DNA from: Glaciecola sp034112105
GTDB lineage: Bacteria; Pseudomonadota; Gammaproteobacteria; Enterobacterales; Alteromonadaceae
NCBI GenBank assembly: GCA_034112105.1
Contig: JAWUVZ010000064.1
Coordinates: 1-20,232 of the forward strand
Length of the DNA stretch: 20,232 nt
Direction of reading: 5' to 3'
Below are positions 1-6,269 of the stretch, piece after piece. Within the stretch, counting starts at the first letter, position 1. The number at the start of each line of letters is the position of its first letter. A program made the position numbers and the translations under genes. Below the pieces are notes generated by a model that was not told the origin of the DNA, did no database searches, and saw only the letters and a program-made list of their open reading frames with translations.

Positions 1-75
1 GGTAGAATAAAACAGTCCTTTTCAATACTGCTAAACAGATATATGTTAATTCAGTAATTGAAAAGGAATTCAATC

Positions 76-207
76 ATGAAACAACCCTGTATATACATTA
101 TCACTAACCGTCACAACGCTACCTTATACATCGGCGTAACCAGTAACTTATTGCAGCGCATCTATCAAAAAGGGGGTTGGATCAATGTCGGTTTTGGGTG
201 CTGGTAA
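76..207 (+). pseudogene. Truncated GIY-YIG nuclease-like protein (N-terminal fragment)
   Basis: The 43-codon reading frame begins MKQPCIYIITN and continues TLYIGVTSNLLQRIYQK. This is the start of the small GIY-YIG (UPF0213/YhbQ-like) endonuclease family, with the two signature tripeptides degenerate as IYI and YIG. Family members are usually about 80-100 residues and continue with a histidine and a GFTxxY segment. Here the frame runs into an unrelated GGWINVGFGCW tail and stops at TAA, so the Arg/Glu catalytic half is missing. The upstream AAAGGAATTCAATC offers a weak ribosome site. It is probably a decayed remnant of a once-complete gene. A short functional peptide cannot be excluded but is unlikely. 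Confidence 0.6.
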
Positions 208-478
208 TCCTAGTTGTTGCTTAAAAACTCAAACTAAAGTACGTAGCCAACTTAGCCTAAAGTCTTATATAACCCTGAATCGGTTTCGCATATAATATAA
301 ATATGATTTATATGTTAGCTTTTTATATCAGGTAAATAGATGCTTTTATTCGGCAAAAATTCACGGTGCTGGAAGCGGGCGATGAATTATCTCGCGGTGT
401 GTTATTTTATCTAATGCCCTTTTTAAATACAAAATAATAGGCCGAGGTTATGGCACTAAAACTGGAATATGTAATTAC
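208..478. other. Leader region of the chemoreceptor gene, no intact gene
   Basis: This stretch separates the nuclease relic from the chemoreceptor. A short + strand reading frame (336-437, about 33 codons, containing FTVLEAGDELSRGVLFYL) has no start codon after the preceding stop and no recognised family. It may be another relic. A TATAAT hexamer sits at 291-296 without a convincing -35 partner. Confidence 0.4.
235..262 (+). promoter_or_regulatory. Possible sigma-28 (FliA) promoter
   Basis: TAAAGTAC (235-242) and GCCTAAAG (255-262) resemble the flagellar sigma-28 elements TAAAGTTT and GCCGATAA. The spacer is 12 instead of 11 bases, and the -10 element matches at only about five of eight positions. 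The location ahead of a chemoreceptor gene is suitable, although the start codon is over 200 bases downstream. Treat as tentative. Confidence 0.22.
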
Positions 479-2104
479 ATGAATTATTTAATAAAAATGT
501 CAACTAAATGGCTTATGGCACTCCTTTTTTTGGTCACTTTCACCTCTTCCATTTTAATTTTAATTTCTGTCATTAACTCGAATTCTACTATTAGAGAAAA
601 TGGTAAATGGGTAGATCATACCCATAAAGTACTTATGCTTATCGAAAATTCAATTCAACAAGTCGTTAATATGGAAACAGGATATAGAGGGTTTTTATTG
701 ACCAATGACGAAGTTTTCCTTGAGCCCTATCATTCAGGTAAGAAAGCAGCCTTGTACGAAATTGGTAAGTTGTTAGACATTACCTCTGACAATGCCATTC
801 AAACAGAGACCTTTACCACCATTTCTCGACAAATTAAGTTATGGGATGAGCAGGTAATTCAAAACGGCTTTAAGATCCGCAGGAATCAAGGCACTGTTGA
901 AGTTTCAGAGTTTGTCGCTAGAGCAACAGGAAAACAATATGTAGATAAAGTCAGAAAATTATTTGCAGACGCTTCTGCAAGGGAAGAAAAACTTCTTAGC
1001 GTTCGAAATAAAGCGCAGCAAAATTCGTTAAATAACCTGACGTTAGTAACGGTAGTTCTGACGATTATTGCTGGTATTGTTTCTGCTGTTTTTTTGACTA
1101 TCGTAAATAGTACGCTAAAAAACAATGTTAACGAACTGTCTTCAGCTATATCCATGTTGGCAAAAGGAATTTTAAAGCCTTTGCCTATTATCCCTTCAGG
1201 CAATGAATTTTTTAAAATTAAGCTGGCATATAATTCGTCTATTGAAAAATTATTAAATATTACCCATACACTTAATGGGGTGGCAGAGGCGACAAGTAGT
1301 TCATCCGAAGAACTAACGTTTGTGATGGACAATGCGGCCCAAAACACCCGCCATGAATTTTCTCAGATAGAGTTGATATCAAAAGCGATTAACGAGCTAT
1401 CAAACACTTCAAAAGACGTATCTTCGAATGCGATTAGTGCAGAGCGTGAAACGGTAAAAGCAATTGAAAACGTAAATGAAGGAAATGAGACCTTGGAGCA
1501 GTCAATGTTATTGACTCACACAATCAATGAGTCGGTACAAGAAACAGCAAATATGATTGAGGAGCTAAAAAACAATGCCAATAACATTGGTGAAGTGACA
1601 AGTGTCATTAGCGCTATCTCCGACCAAACAAACTTACTAGCACTAAATGCTGCGATTGAAGCGGCAAGGGCCGGAGAGCAGGGCCGCGGTTTTGCTGTTG
1701 TAGCGGATGAAGTTAGAAGCTTGGCTGCGAAGACTCAAAAATCAACGCAGGATATTCAAGACATCATTGCCAATCTGCAAGAACAATCAGAAAAGGTAAA
1801 TGACAATATGATTTCGAACGTTACATCCATTCGCGAGTCGGTAGAATTATCCAAAAATGTAAAAAGGTCGTTTGAGGTAATTGCAGAGTCAGTGCAATCT
1901 ATTTCGCATATAAATTCATTGGTTACTACTGCCTCACAAGAGCAAAATAAAGTAACCGAAGGTATTGCAAATAGCACGACTAGAGTGCTTGATTTAGTTA
2001 ATGAAAATGTAGCCGCTGTTACTCAGACACAACAAGCATCGCAGGAGTTAGCGTTATTGGCTGTGAAACAGTCTCAGGAGTTATCTTTCTTTAGTGTTGG
2101 GTGA
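479..2104 (+). CDS. Methyl-accepting chemotaxis protein with CHASE3 sensor domain
   Basis: A 541-residue transmembrane chemoreceptor that should relay a periplasmic signal to CheW/CheA in the polar array. The N-terminus has a membrane helix at about residues 10-31. A periplasmic CHASE3-type four-helix domain follows (about 37-175), marked by METGYRGFLLTNDEVFLEPY at 65-84. The second membrane helix is at about 187-208. The cytoplasmic part ends in the MCP signalling domain. Its conserved hairpin tip covers residues 376-419 (SDQTNLLALNAAIEAARAGE at 381-400, then GRGFAVVADEVRSLAAKT). No clear HAMP domain is visible: the segment 209-260 after the second helix is short and divergent. The C-terminus lacks a CheR-tethering NWETF-like pentapeptide. 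ATG 479 is used; a second Met at residue 7 is possible. The ligand is unknown. Confidence 0.93.
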   Translation: MNYLIKMSTKWLMALLFLVTFTSSILILISVINSNSTIRENGKWVDHTHKVLMLIENSIQQVVNMETGYRGFLLTNDEVFLEPYHSGKKAALYEIGKLLDITSDNAIQTETFTTISRQIKLWDEQVIQNGFKIRRNQGTVEVSEFVARATGKQYVDKVRKLFADASAREEKLLSVRNKAQQNSLNNLTLVTVVLTIIAGIVSAVFLTIVNSTLKNNVNELSSAISMLAKGILKPLPIIPSGNEFFKIKLAYNSSIEKLLNITHTLNGVAEATSSSSEELTFVMDNAAQNTRHEFSQIELISKAINELSNTSKDVSSNAISAERETVKAIENVNEGNETLEQSMLLTHTINESVQETANMIEELKNNANNIGEVTSVISAISDQTNLLALNAAIEAARAGEQGRGFAVVADEVRSLAAKTQKSTQDIQDIIANLQEQSEKVNDNMISNVTSIRESVELSKNVKRSFEVIAESVQSISHINSLVTTASQEQNKVTEGIANSTTRVLDLVNENVAAVTQTQQASQELALLAVKQSQELSFFSVG

Positions 2105-2450
2105 GTAAATAATAGCAAAACAACGAGCATTCGTTAAAATAAGGTTACTGTAGCTAAAAGCGGATGCCATATTCTCTTACAAAAAACACTTGGGGCTTTA
2201 AGCCGCCTATTTGTTTCTTTGCAGATATAATTAATACAATACTCTATTAACAGCGCTACAACCGTTGAATAAATGGAATTCAATGACTATATTTCTGGGG
2301 TCAAAAAATAACACCTTATTATACTTTAGTATTAAACGAATGGTTTCAATATTTTACGAGGTCTTATTATAAACAAGCATTTTACTAGCTTTATTTGATC
2401 TAACAGTTTCTATTGATATATCGAACTCAAGCACTATTATTAGCATGAAA
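2105..2450. other. Intergenic region downstream of the chemoreceptor
   Basis: No gene is seen. Two weak hairpins could end chemoreceptor transcription: AACGA/TCGTT (2122-2135, loop GCAT), and the 11-base palindrome GGCTTTAAGCC (2194-2204) followed by a T-rich stretch (2209-2220). Neither has a classical GC-rich stem plus uninterrupted T run, so I do not call a firm terminator. The promoter of the following gene should lie in the AT-rich DNA before 2450. Confidence 0.4.
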
Positions 2451-2557
2451 AAGCCAAACTTGTCTAAAGGCAGGGACGGAAAACTACGGATCTTAGCTTC
2501 CTCCTGTCCGTCTATTTAGACCCCATGAAGAATCCTAAGACCGCCGAGTTACCAGTC
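2451..2557 (+). promoter_or_regulatory. Candidate cyclic-di-GMP-I (GEMM) riboswitch
   Basis: The segment matches the GEMM aptamer layout. First, GCCAAAC precedes a 6-bp hairpin (2459-2464 with 2469-2474, four-base loop TAAA), the same helix length and loop position as in the Vibrio cholerae Vc2 aptamer. Then comes GGGACGGAAAACTACGGATCT (2473-2493), which aligns with the family core GGGACGCAAAGCCACGGGTCT. Next is a long second helix in which CGG (2487-2489) and TCTTAG (2491-2496) pair with CTAAGA (2535-2540) and CCG (2541-2543), with one bulged A. The 3' end GACCGCCGAGTTACC (2539-2553) matches the family end GACAGCCGGGTTGCC. The differences are a C-to-G change after GACG, an extra C before AAAC, and a UAAA rather than GNRA loop. 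It lies about 80 bases ahead of the DUF3718 gene. No U tract is visible after it, so translational control seems more likely than termination. Confidence 0.68.
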
Positions 2558-2637
2558 ACTTGAAGTAAGTCGTTCTCTATTTATTGGCGACTATAAGTAT
2601 GCGAATAATCGCAATAACTTAATTCACGGAGACTATA

Positions 2638-3021
2638 ATGAATTTTTCTAAAGTAAAATTAATGGTGGTGGTGGTGTTTTCACTTACTACTGCAAATCTA
2701 GCAACTGCTGGTAACAGCAGAACATACATTGCAAATGACGATTCAATTGAAAGTGAAATTTGTGTTGCAGCCGCTACTGGCTCAAAATTACATCTAAATA
2801 GCAAAGTTAAAGATTTGTCAACCACAAAGCTTATGAGCACAAAATATCAAATGGTGGCGAATGATCTGAACTGTAACGGTATTAACATTGTCGATTTCGC
2901 CGAGCTGGCGGGCAATATTAAGATTGCTAACAAGCTGAGGACATATCGCAATAAAAATGTAGAAATTCGTGATATCGCGGCTATTTACAATGGTAATGTA
3001 GCTATTAGTGATAATTATTGA
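2638..3021 (+). CDS. DUF3718 family small secreted protein
   Basis: A 127-residue exported protein of unknown function. Residues 1-25 are a Sec signal peptide (charged start, VVVVFSL core, cleavage probably after ATA or ATAG). The mature part has the DUF3718 pattern: an early CVAAATGSK motif with Cys42, and a second LNCNGINIVDFA motif with Cys79. The two cysteines probably form a disulfide in the periplasm. Small members of this family occur widely in Alteromonadales and Vibrionales. A GGAG ribosome site (2628-2631) precedes ATG 2638. The candidate c-di-GMP riboswitch in its leader suggests expression tied to the motile/sessile switch, which is an inference. The product could be an adhesion- or envelope-related factor, but nothing in the sequence fixes a function. 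Confidence 0.8.
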   Translation: MNFSKVKLMVVVVFSLTTANLATAGNSRTYIANDDSIESEICVAAATGSKLHLNSKVKDLSTTKLMSTKYQMVANDLNCNGINIVDFAELAGNIKIANKLRTYRNKNVEIRDIAAIYNGNVAISDNY

Positions 3022-3032
3022 GCTAACAAATA

Positions 3033-3070
3033 CTTTGATTCCGAGCTAGATGTATTGCCTGGAATCAAAG
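3033..3070. terminator. Inverted repeat, probable bidirectional terminator
   Basis: CTTTGATTCC (3033-3042) and GGAATCAAAG (3061-3070) form a perfect 10-bp stem with an 18-base loop. It sits just after the DUF3718 stop codon and between convergent genes. No strong T run follows on either strand, so termination efficiency is uncertain. Confidence 0.5.
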
Positions 3071-3140
3071 CTTTCAAGTTCAAGTTGCGATGTATGCCAA
3101 CACTCTATTTTATTTTAATAACAAAGAGTTGTTCGAGTAA

Positions 3141-3647
3141 TTAATAGCCTTTCGTAAACAGGATGCCTTTGCATTTTGGGCAAGGCGGTATATGTCCTGT
3201 ATGTTTGAGGTGCACTTCTTGGCCGCATGCTTGGCAGGTTAGAGTGCTAGCGGATGTCATCTCACCAGTCTTGAATGTAATCGACTTTTTTGTTTGAACA
3301 CTCAAGGAGTGGAGTGAATCACCAGTAAATTCGAGTACGTTTGCCAGCGAGGAAAGTGCCCCTGCGCCTATTCTAGCGGGGTTAAAACGGTCTTTGGCTG
3401 CTGTGCCAAGATGTTGAGCATAAGATATGCTTTCGTCTAGATCGCGGGCAAGGTATTGTTTGAGATCCTCTCCTTGCTCCTTGGTAAAAGCCTTCACTTC
3501 GGTTAACTGTTCTTGGGCATTTTCTAGTGCCACTGACATTGATTCCCGGCCCCTCTCCTTTCCTGACAAATATAGTTCCTTGAATTTATTAGCTAGCAGA
3601 TCATACTGCTGCGCGAGTTTTGCTTTGTCCTGATCGTCTCTTGCCAT
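3141..3647 (-). CDS. DUF1451 zinc-ribbon protein (YbeL-like)
   Basis: A 168-residue soluble cytoplasmic protein. The first 120 residues are charged and helical, rich in Lys/Glu/Gln, in the manner of a coiled coil. The C-terminus has a zinc ribbon with CxxC pairs at Cys138/Cys141 and Cys156/Cys159, preceded by the family-typical FKTGEMTSAST stretch. This layout matches the DUF1451 family, which includes E. coli YbeL. No biochemical role is established. ATG 3647 follows a good TAGGAG ribosome site. A perfect FNR-type box lies about 90 bases upstream, which suggests oxygen-dependent control. It faces the DUF3718 gene tail to tail. Confidence 0.85.
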   Translation of the reverse strand: MARDDQDKAKLAQQYDLLANKFKELYLSGKERGRESMSVALENAQEQLTEVKAFTKEQGEDLKQYLARDLDESISYAQHLGTAAKDRFNPARIGAGALSSLANVLEFTGDSLHSLSVQTKKSITFKTGEMTSASTLTCQACGQEVHLKHTGHIPPCPKCKGILFTKGY

Positions 3648-3684
3648 GAAATATCTCCTAGATAATAATTAATAAAAATTATGC

Positions 3685-3700
3685 AGTGACGCCCGTCACT
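3685..3700. repeat. Inverted repeat in the leader of the DUF1451 gene
   Basis: AGTGAC GCCC GTCACT is a perfect 6-bp stem with a 4-base loop. On the minus strand it falls at or just after the inferred transcription start. It could be an operator or an mRNA 5' hairpin. Confidence 0.35.
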
Positions 3701-3705
3701 ATTTA

Positions 3706-3749
3706 ACAATAGTGCGCTAGGTACTTTTAAACATTTTGATTTAAATCAA
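3706..3749 (-). promoter_or_regulatory. FNR-type operator and class-II-like promoter
   Basis: TTGATTTAAATCAA (3736-3749) is an exact match to the FNR/EtrA/Anr consensus TTGAT-N4-ATCAA and lies within the longer perfect palindrome TTTTGATTTAAATCAAAA (3734-3751). On the minus strand a TATTGT -10-like hexamer follows at 3711-3706. That places the box centre about 42-43 bases before the inferred start, close to the usual -41.5 for activation. The only gene reading away from it is the DUF1451 gene. Confidence 0.6.
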
Positions 3750-3751
3750 AA

Positions 3752-4140
3752 AGATTTCGAAAAATCAATGTGCCGAGATAAGAATTAGCTGTGGGTTAAT
3801 GTTCGAGCGCAATCTCGTTTTCATTTCAACACTTCAAAGGAGGTTATGACTGAGTATCAATACGGAACGAGGCGCGTCTCATTTCCTCTGGTTAACAAAT
3901 AGATCGAACGATATGAGAATTTTTCATGCTCGGGTCTAGTTATACATAAGAGTTCATCCCAATTTCTTGTGTATATTCAAAGTTCAAAAAAAATGACTGC
4001 CAATAAGCTTTGTTACTTTTATTTTAGCAGATATCGAATATATCAATTTAGTAGATTTAGTTGCATTTGAATAATTCTAATTCCGACCCAAAGCCAAATT
4101 TAAGTAAACATACGGCACTACCTATCTGAATAATACTACC
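3752..4140. other. Intergenic region upstream of the FNR box
   Basis: No gene of normal size. A perfect AAAGGAGGT Shine-Dalgarno sequence (3837-3845) lies directly before ATG 3846, opening an 18-codon frame (3846-3902, MTEYQYGTRRVSFPLVNK). The gap to the start codon is too short for efficient initiation. No terminator for the YceI-type gene is evident to the right of this stretch. Confidence 0.3.
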
Positions 4141-4812
4141 CTACTGGCGCTGAAATTCGCTCTGTATCTCAATCTCAACTGCATCACCAACTATAGGAAT
4201 AAACCTTTTTAAACCAAAGTCAGAACGTTTAAAACGCAAGTTAGCAGTGAAGCCAAGTGTATATATTCGCGTCAGTGGATTGCTGGCGGCGCCATTGAGT
4301 TTTGCGGTTATAAAAACAGCCTTAGTTACGCCTAAAAATGTGAGTTCGCCGTCTATACGAACCTGTTCTTCCTCGATTTTCTTAATCGAGACACTGCGAA
4401 ACACAGCCTGAGGAAACTGTAGAGTGTCAAGCCATGAGGTTCCTTTAAGTGTTGCTGCGAACTCTGGATTATTCACATCAATGCTACGCATGTCGATTAT
4501 CGCTTCAATGCGGGAGTTTTCAATGTCATCAGGGTCGAAATCTAAGCTGACATTAAATTCATTAAAGCGACCTACGTAGCTTGAAAATCCCATGTGGTTG
4601 ATTTTAAACAATAACGCTGCGTGGTCTTTATCAAGCTTGTATTCACCAGCTTTAATTTCAGTAATTTCTTTTTTTAAGGTTGGTTGCAACCAACTCACAC
4701 AGGAACTCGTTAGAAGAAGCATAGAAACAATTAACAATGTTCTCCAACGCTTTTTATATAAGTGCTTTTGAGGTGAGCGTTTAAATGCAATAAATAACTC
4801 CAACGTATTCAT
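4141..4812 (-). CDS. YceI-family lipoprotein
   Basis: A 223-residue protein with a YceI-type lipocalin-like beta-barrel domain at about residues 55-221 (LDKDHAALLFKINHMGFSSY near its start, then FNEFNVSLDFD, and GELTFLGVTKAV in the middle). YceI proteins bind isoprenoid-like lipids and are usually periplasmic. Here the N-terminus carries a lipobox (LLLTSSC, Cys38) after a membrane stretch, so it should be a lipid-anchored envelope protein. The segment before the hydrophobic core is unusually long for a lipoprotein signal (about 26 residues), but ATG 4812 has an AGGA ribosome site seven bases upstream, and the only later Met (residue 31) lies inside the hydrophobic core. A tandem operator-like repeat lies about 80-125 bases upstream. 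Confidence 0.85.
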   Translation of the reverse strand: MNTLELFIAFKRSPQKHLYKKRWRTLLIVSMLLLTSSCVSWLQPTLKKEITEIKAGEYKLDKDHAALLFKINHMGFSSYVGRFNEFNVSLDFDPDDIENSRIEAIIDMRSIDVNNPEFAATLKGTSWLDTLQFPQAVFRSVSIKKIEEEQVRIDGELTFLGVTKAVFITAKLNGAASNPLTRIYTLGFTANLRFKRSDFGLKRFIPIVGDAVEIEIQSEFQRQ

Positions 4813-5152
4813 ATGTATTCCTGTTATGAGTAATCTTACTCTGTAGCATTCAACGCGCTGGAACTTGAATCAGTGTCGATGCCATAGCGCGTCAAGCCCC
4901 TTGACCGGTCAGCGTCAATTAACTTGACCGGTTGCCACTGTTTTATTTGTCTTCTTTCATGGCTGTTTTTCTTCTGTAACTTTCCCCTATTAATTGAATA
5001 ATGTGAGCATGATGAACCCGACGATTCAATTAGCTCTCAAAACAGGTTGTTATACCAGGAATGAAGACTAATAGCGGCCAATTCTATAACTACACTGTTA
5101 AATTGATTAGTTTATAGGAACACACAGCAGAATGAATAAACTTGCATCGTCG
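4813..5152. other. Intergenic region upstream of the YceI-type gene
   Basis: No gene is seen on either strand. Apart from the tandem repeat at 4891-4936, I see no clear terminator for the small gene ending at 5153 and no convincing promoter hexamers. Confidence 0.4.
4891..4936. repeat. Tandem 23-bp repeat with internal dyads, probable operator
   Basis: Two adjacent 23-bp units (4891-4913 and 4914-4936) each start with GTCAA and contain CTTGACCGGT (4900-4909 and 4923-4932). Within each unit GTCAA faces TTGAC as an inverted repeat, and the first unit also holds the palindrome TGACCGGTCA. This geometry is typical of a dimeric repressor or activator binding cooperatively. It lies upstream of the YceI-type lipoprotein gene. 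The regulator is not identifiable from the window. Confidence 0.5.
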
Positions 5153-5497
5153 TCACTGAGTATCTTGTATAATTGTAAAAGACACGGTTAATTTACAATC
5201 GATAAATTTAAGCATTCGATTAACTAGTTCTGGTACAACTACAATATTTACATCTATATTCTTAGCTATAGATATTAATATGTCACATTCACTAGTTTCA
5301 ATCCGTTGTCGAATAAAGAAGTCAAATATTTCCTCCAAGTTATCGCTCCTTAACGCTACATTGCCATCGTAGTTCCCATTATAAGCATGTTCGGTTTTAG
5401 AGCTACCTCTCACTTCACGTTCAAGAGTATAGGCTTGAAGTTTATTTAAATTAAAAAAACGGAAGCTTGATTTGACGGTTTCGGTTAAGTTTGTCAA
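5153..5497 (-). CDS. Unrecognised small protein (114 aa)
   Basis: A 114-residue protein that I do not recognise. It starts with TTG 5497: a GAGG ribosome site sits about six bases upstream and there is no ATG or GTG earlier in frame. It has no signal peptide or membrane segment. The middle (SDNLEEIFDFFIRQRIETSECD) and the C-terminus (two hydrophobic beta-like stretches, DVNIVVVPELVNRMLKF and CKLTVSFTIIQ) suggest a small alpha/beta cytoplasmic domain. It begins 30 bases after the RDD gene stop, so the two are probably co-transcribed. Single-gene companions of membrane proteins can be accessory or immunity-like factors, but nothing here proves that. Confidence 0.55.
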   Translation of the reverse strand: MTNLTETVKSSFRFFNLNKLQAYTLEREVRGSSKTEHAYNGNYDGNVALRSDNLEEIFDFFIRQRIETSECDILISIAKNIDVNIVVVPELVNRMLKFIDCKLTVSFTIIQDTQ

Positions 5498-5527
5498 AAG
5501 AACCTCAATACTTTATAGAAACTCATT

Positions 5528-5977
5528 TTAAGGCTTCATAGTAGCGGTTTTTTTGACTTTATTTCTAATTACAACTGTCCCAGCCAGTTTGTCATGCCAA
5601 CCCTGCTTCCGCTTATCTATACCGACCCATATAATGCCTAAAAAAAATGGTATTATAGAAACGTAATAAGCAAAATAACGACAAATAAATTGAACTGTTG
5701 TCGGCTTGTACCCAGTTTCTGCATCAACAATAGTTAAATGTGTAAGCATTTTCCCCGGTGTTGCTGATTTGTAGCTCCAAAAAACGAGTACGGCCACTAT
5801 AGGAAATATGTAGCTCAATAAAAAATCAATTATACCTTGAAACCACTCATCACTTGTCCAGTAGTCAGTGCCATAAACGGCTGTAACTATAGGAGCTGTT
5901 ATGATGACTACTAAAATAGAGTCTATTAGTGCCGCTCCCGTTCTGATCCAAAATCCACCATACTCTACATCATCCAC
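5528..5977 (-). CDS. RDD family membrane protein
   Basis: A 149-residue inner-membrane protein of the RDD family. It has the family layout: GFWIRTGAALIDSILV near the N-terminus (Arg12 and Asp19), three predicted membrane helices (about residues 14-34, 50-68 and 99-119), the SATPGKMLTHLTIVD loop, and the terminal KRKQGWHDKLAGTVVI signature. The family is of poorly known function; some members affect ion homeostasis. The start is GTG 5977, with AGGA seven bases upstream. It is followed after 30 bases by the unrecognised 114-aa gene in a likely two-gene operon. Confidence 0.85.
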   Translation of the reverse strand: MDDVEYGGFWIRTGAALIDSILVVIITAPIVTAVYGTDYWTSDEWFQGIIDFLLSYIFPIVAVLVFWSYKSATPGKMLTHLTIVDAETGYKPTTVQFICRYFAYYVSIIPFFLGIIWVGIDKRKQGWHDKLAGTVVIRNKVKKTATMKP

Positions 5978-6230
5978 TTCTTTTTCCTTTTAGGTAATAA
6001 CAAGTTGTACGCGTAGCATATTGTATATTTGTCCTCGGGAATACAAAAATAACTGTAGTTTGAACGCTGCATGAATTTGTAAATTTTATTCACGAGGGAC
6101 CGCCATGAACGTGAGTGAACTATTTTAAGGGGGTGCACTCGTAGACGAATTGAACGCAAAAACCAACCTAATTTGCTGTTTATCCTGTGTGAAGCATGCT
6201 GTGATGAAGGACTACTTATGCAACTGTATT

Positions 6231-6265
6231 CAGGCAGAGCATAGACAAATGCCCCACTCTGCCTG
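6231..6265 (-). terminator. Probable terminator of the S9 peptidase gene
   Basis: CAGGCAGAG (6231-6239) pairs perfectly with CTCTGCCTG (6257-6265), and an inner GCAT/ATGC pair tightens the loop. It starts five bases after the peptidase stop codon on the minus strand. No long T run follows. Confidence 0.55.
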
Positions 6266-6269
6266 ATAA

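Noticed and set aside
886..1347. 153-codon minus-strand frame opposite the chemoreceptor
   Set aside because: Antisense shadow of the chemoreceptor coding sequence with no features of its own.
2270..2330. Sequence around GGAATTCAATGACTATATTT and GGGGTC as a REP/transposase-associated end
   Set aside because: It is a loose resemblance only; no paired repeat, inverted terminal repeat or transposase is found.
4914..4936. GTCAATTAACTTGAC as a SoxR/MerR-type binding site
   Set aside because: The dyad resembles SoxR boxes, but no -35/-10 pair with the required 19-base spacing and no MerR-family gene are present.
5965..6159. Minus-strand 64-codon frame overlapping the start of the RDD gene
   Set aside because: It has no ribosome site and an unnatural basic composition, and its end overlaps the well-supported RDD start codon.
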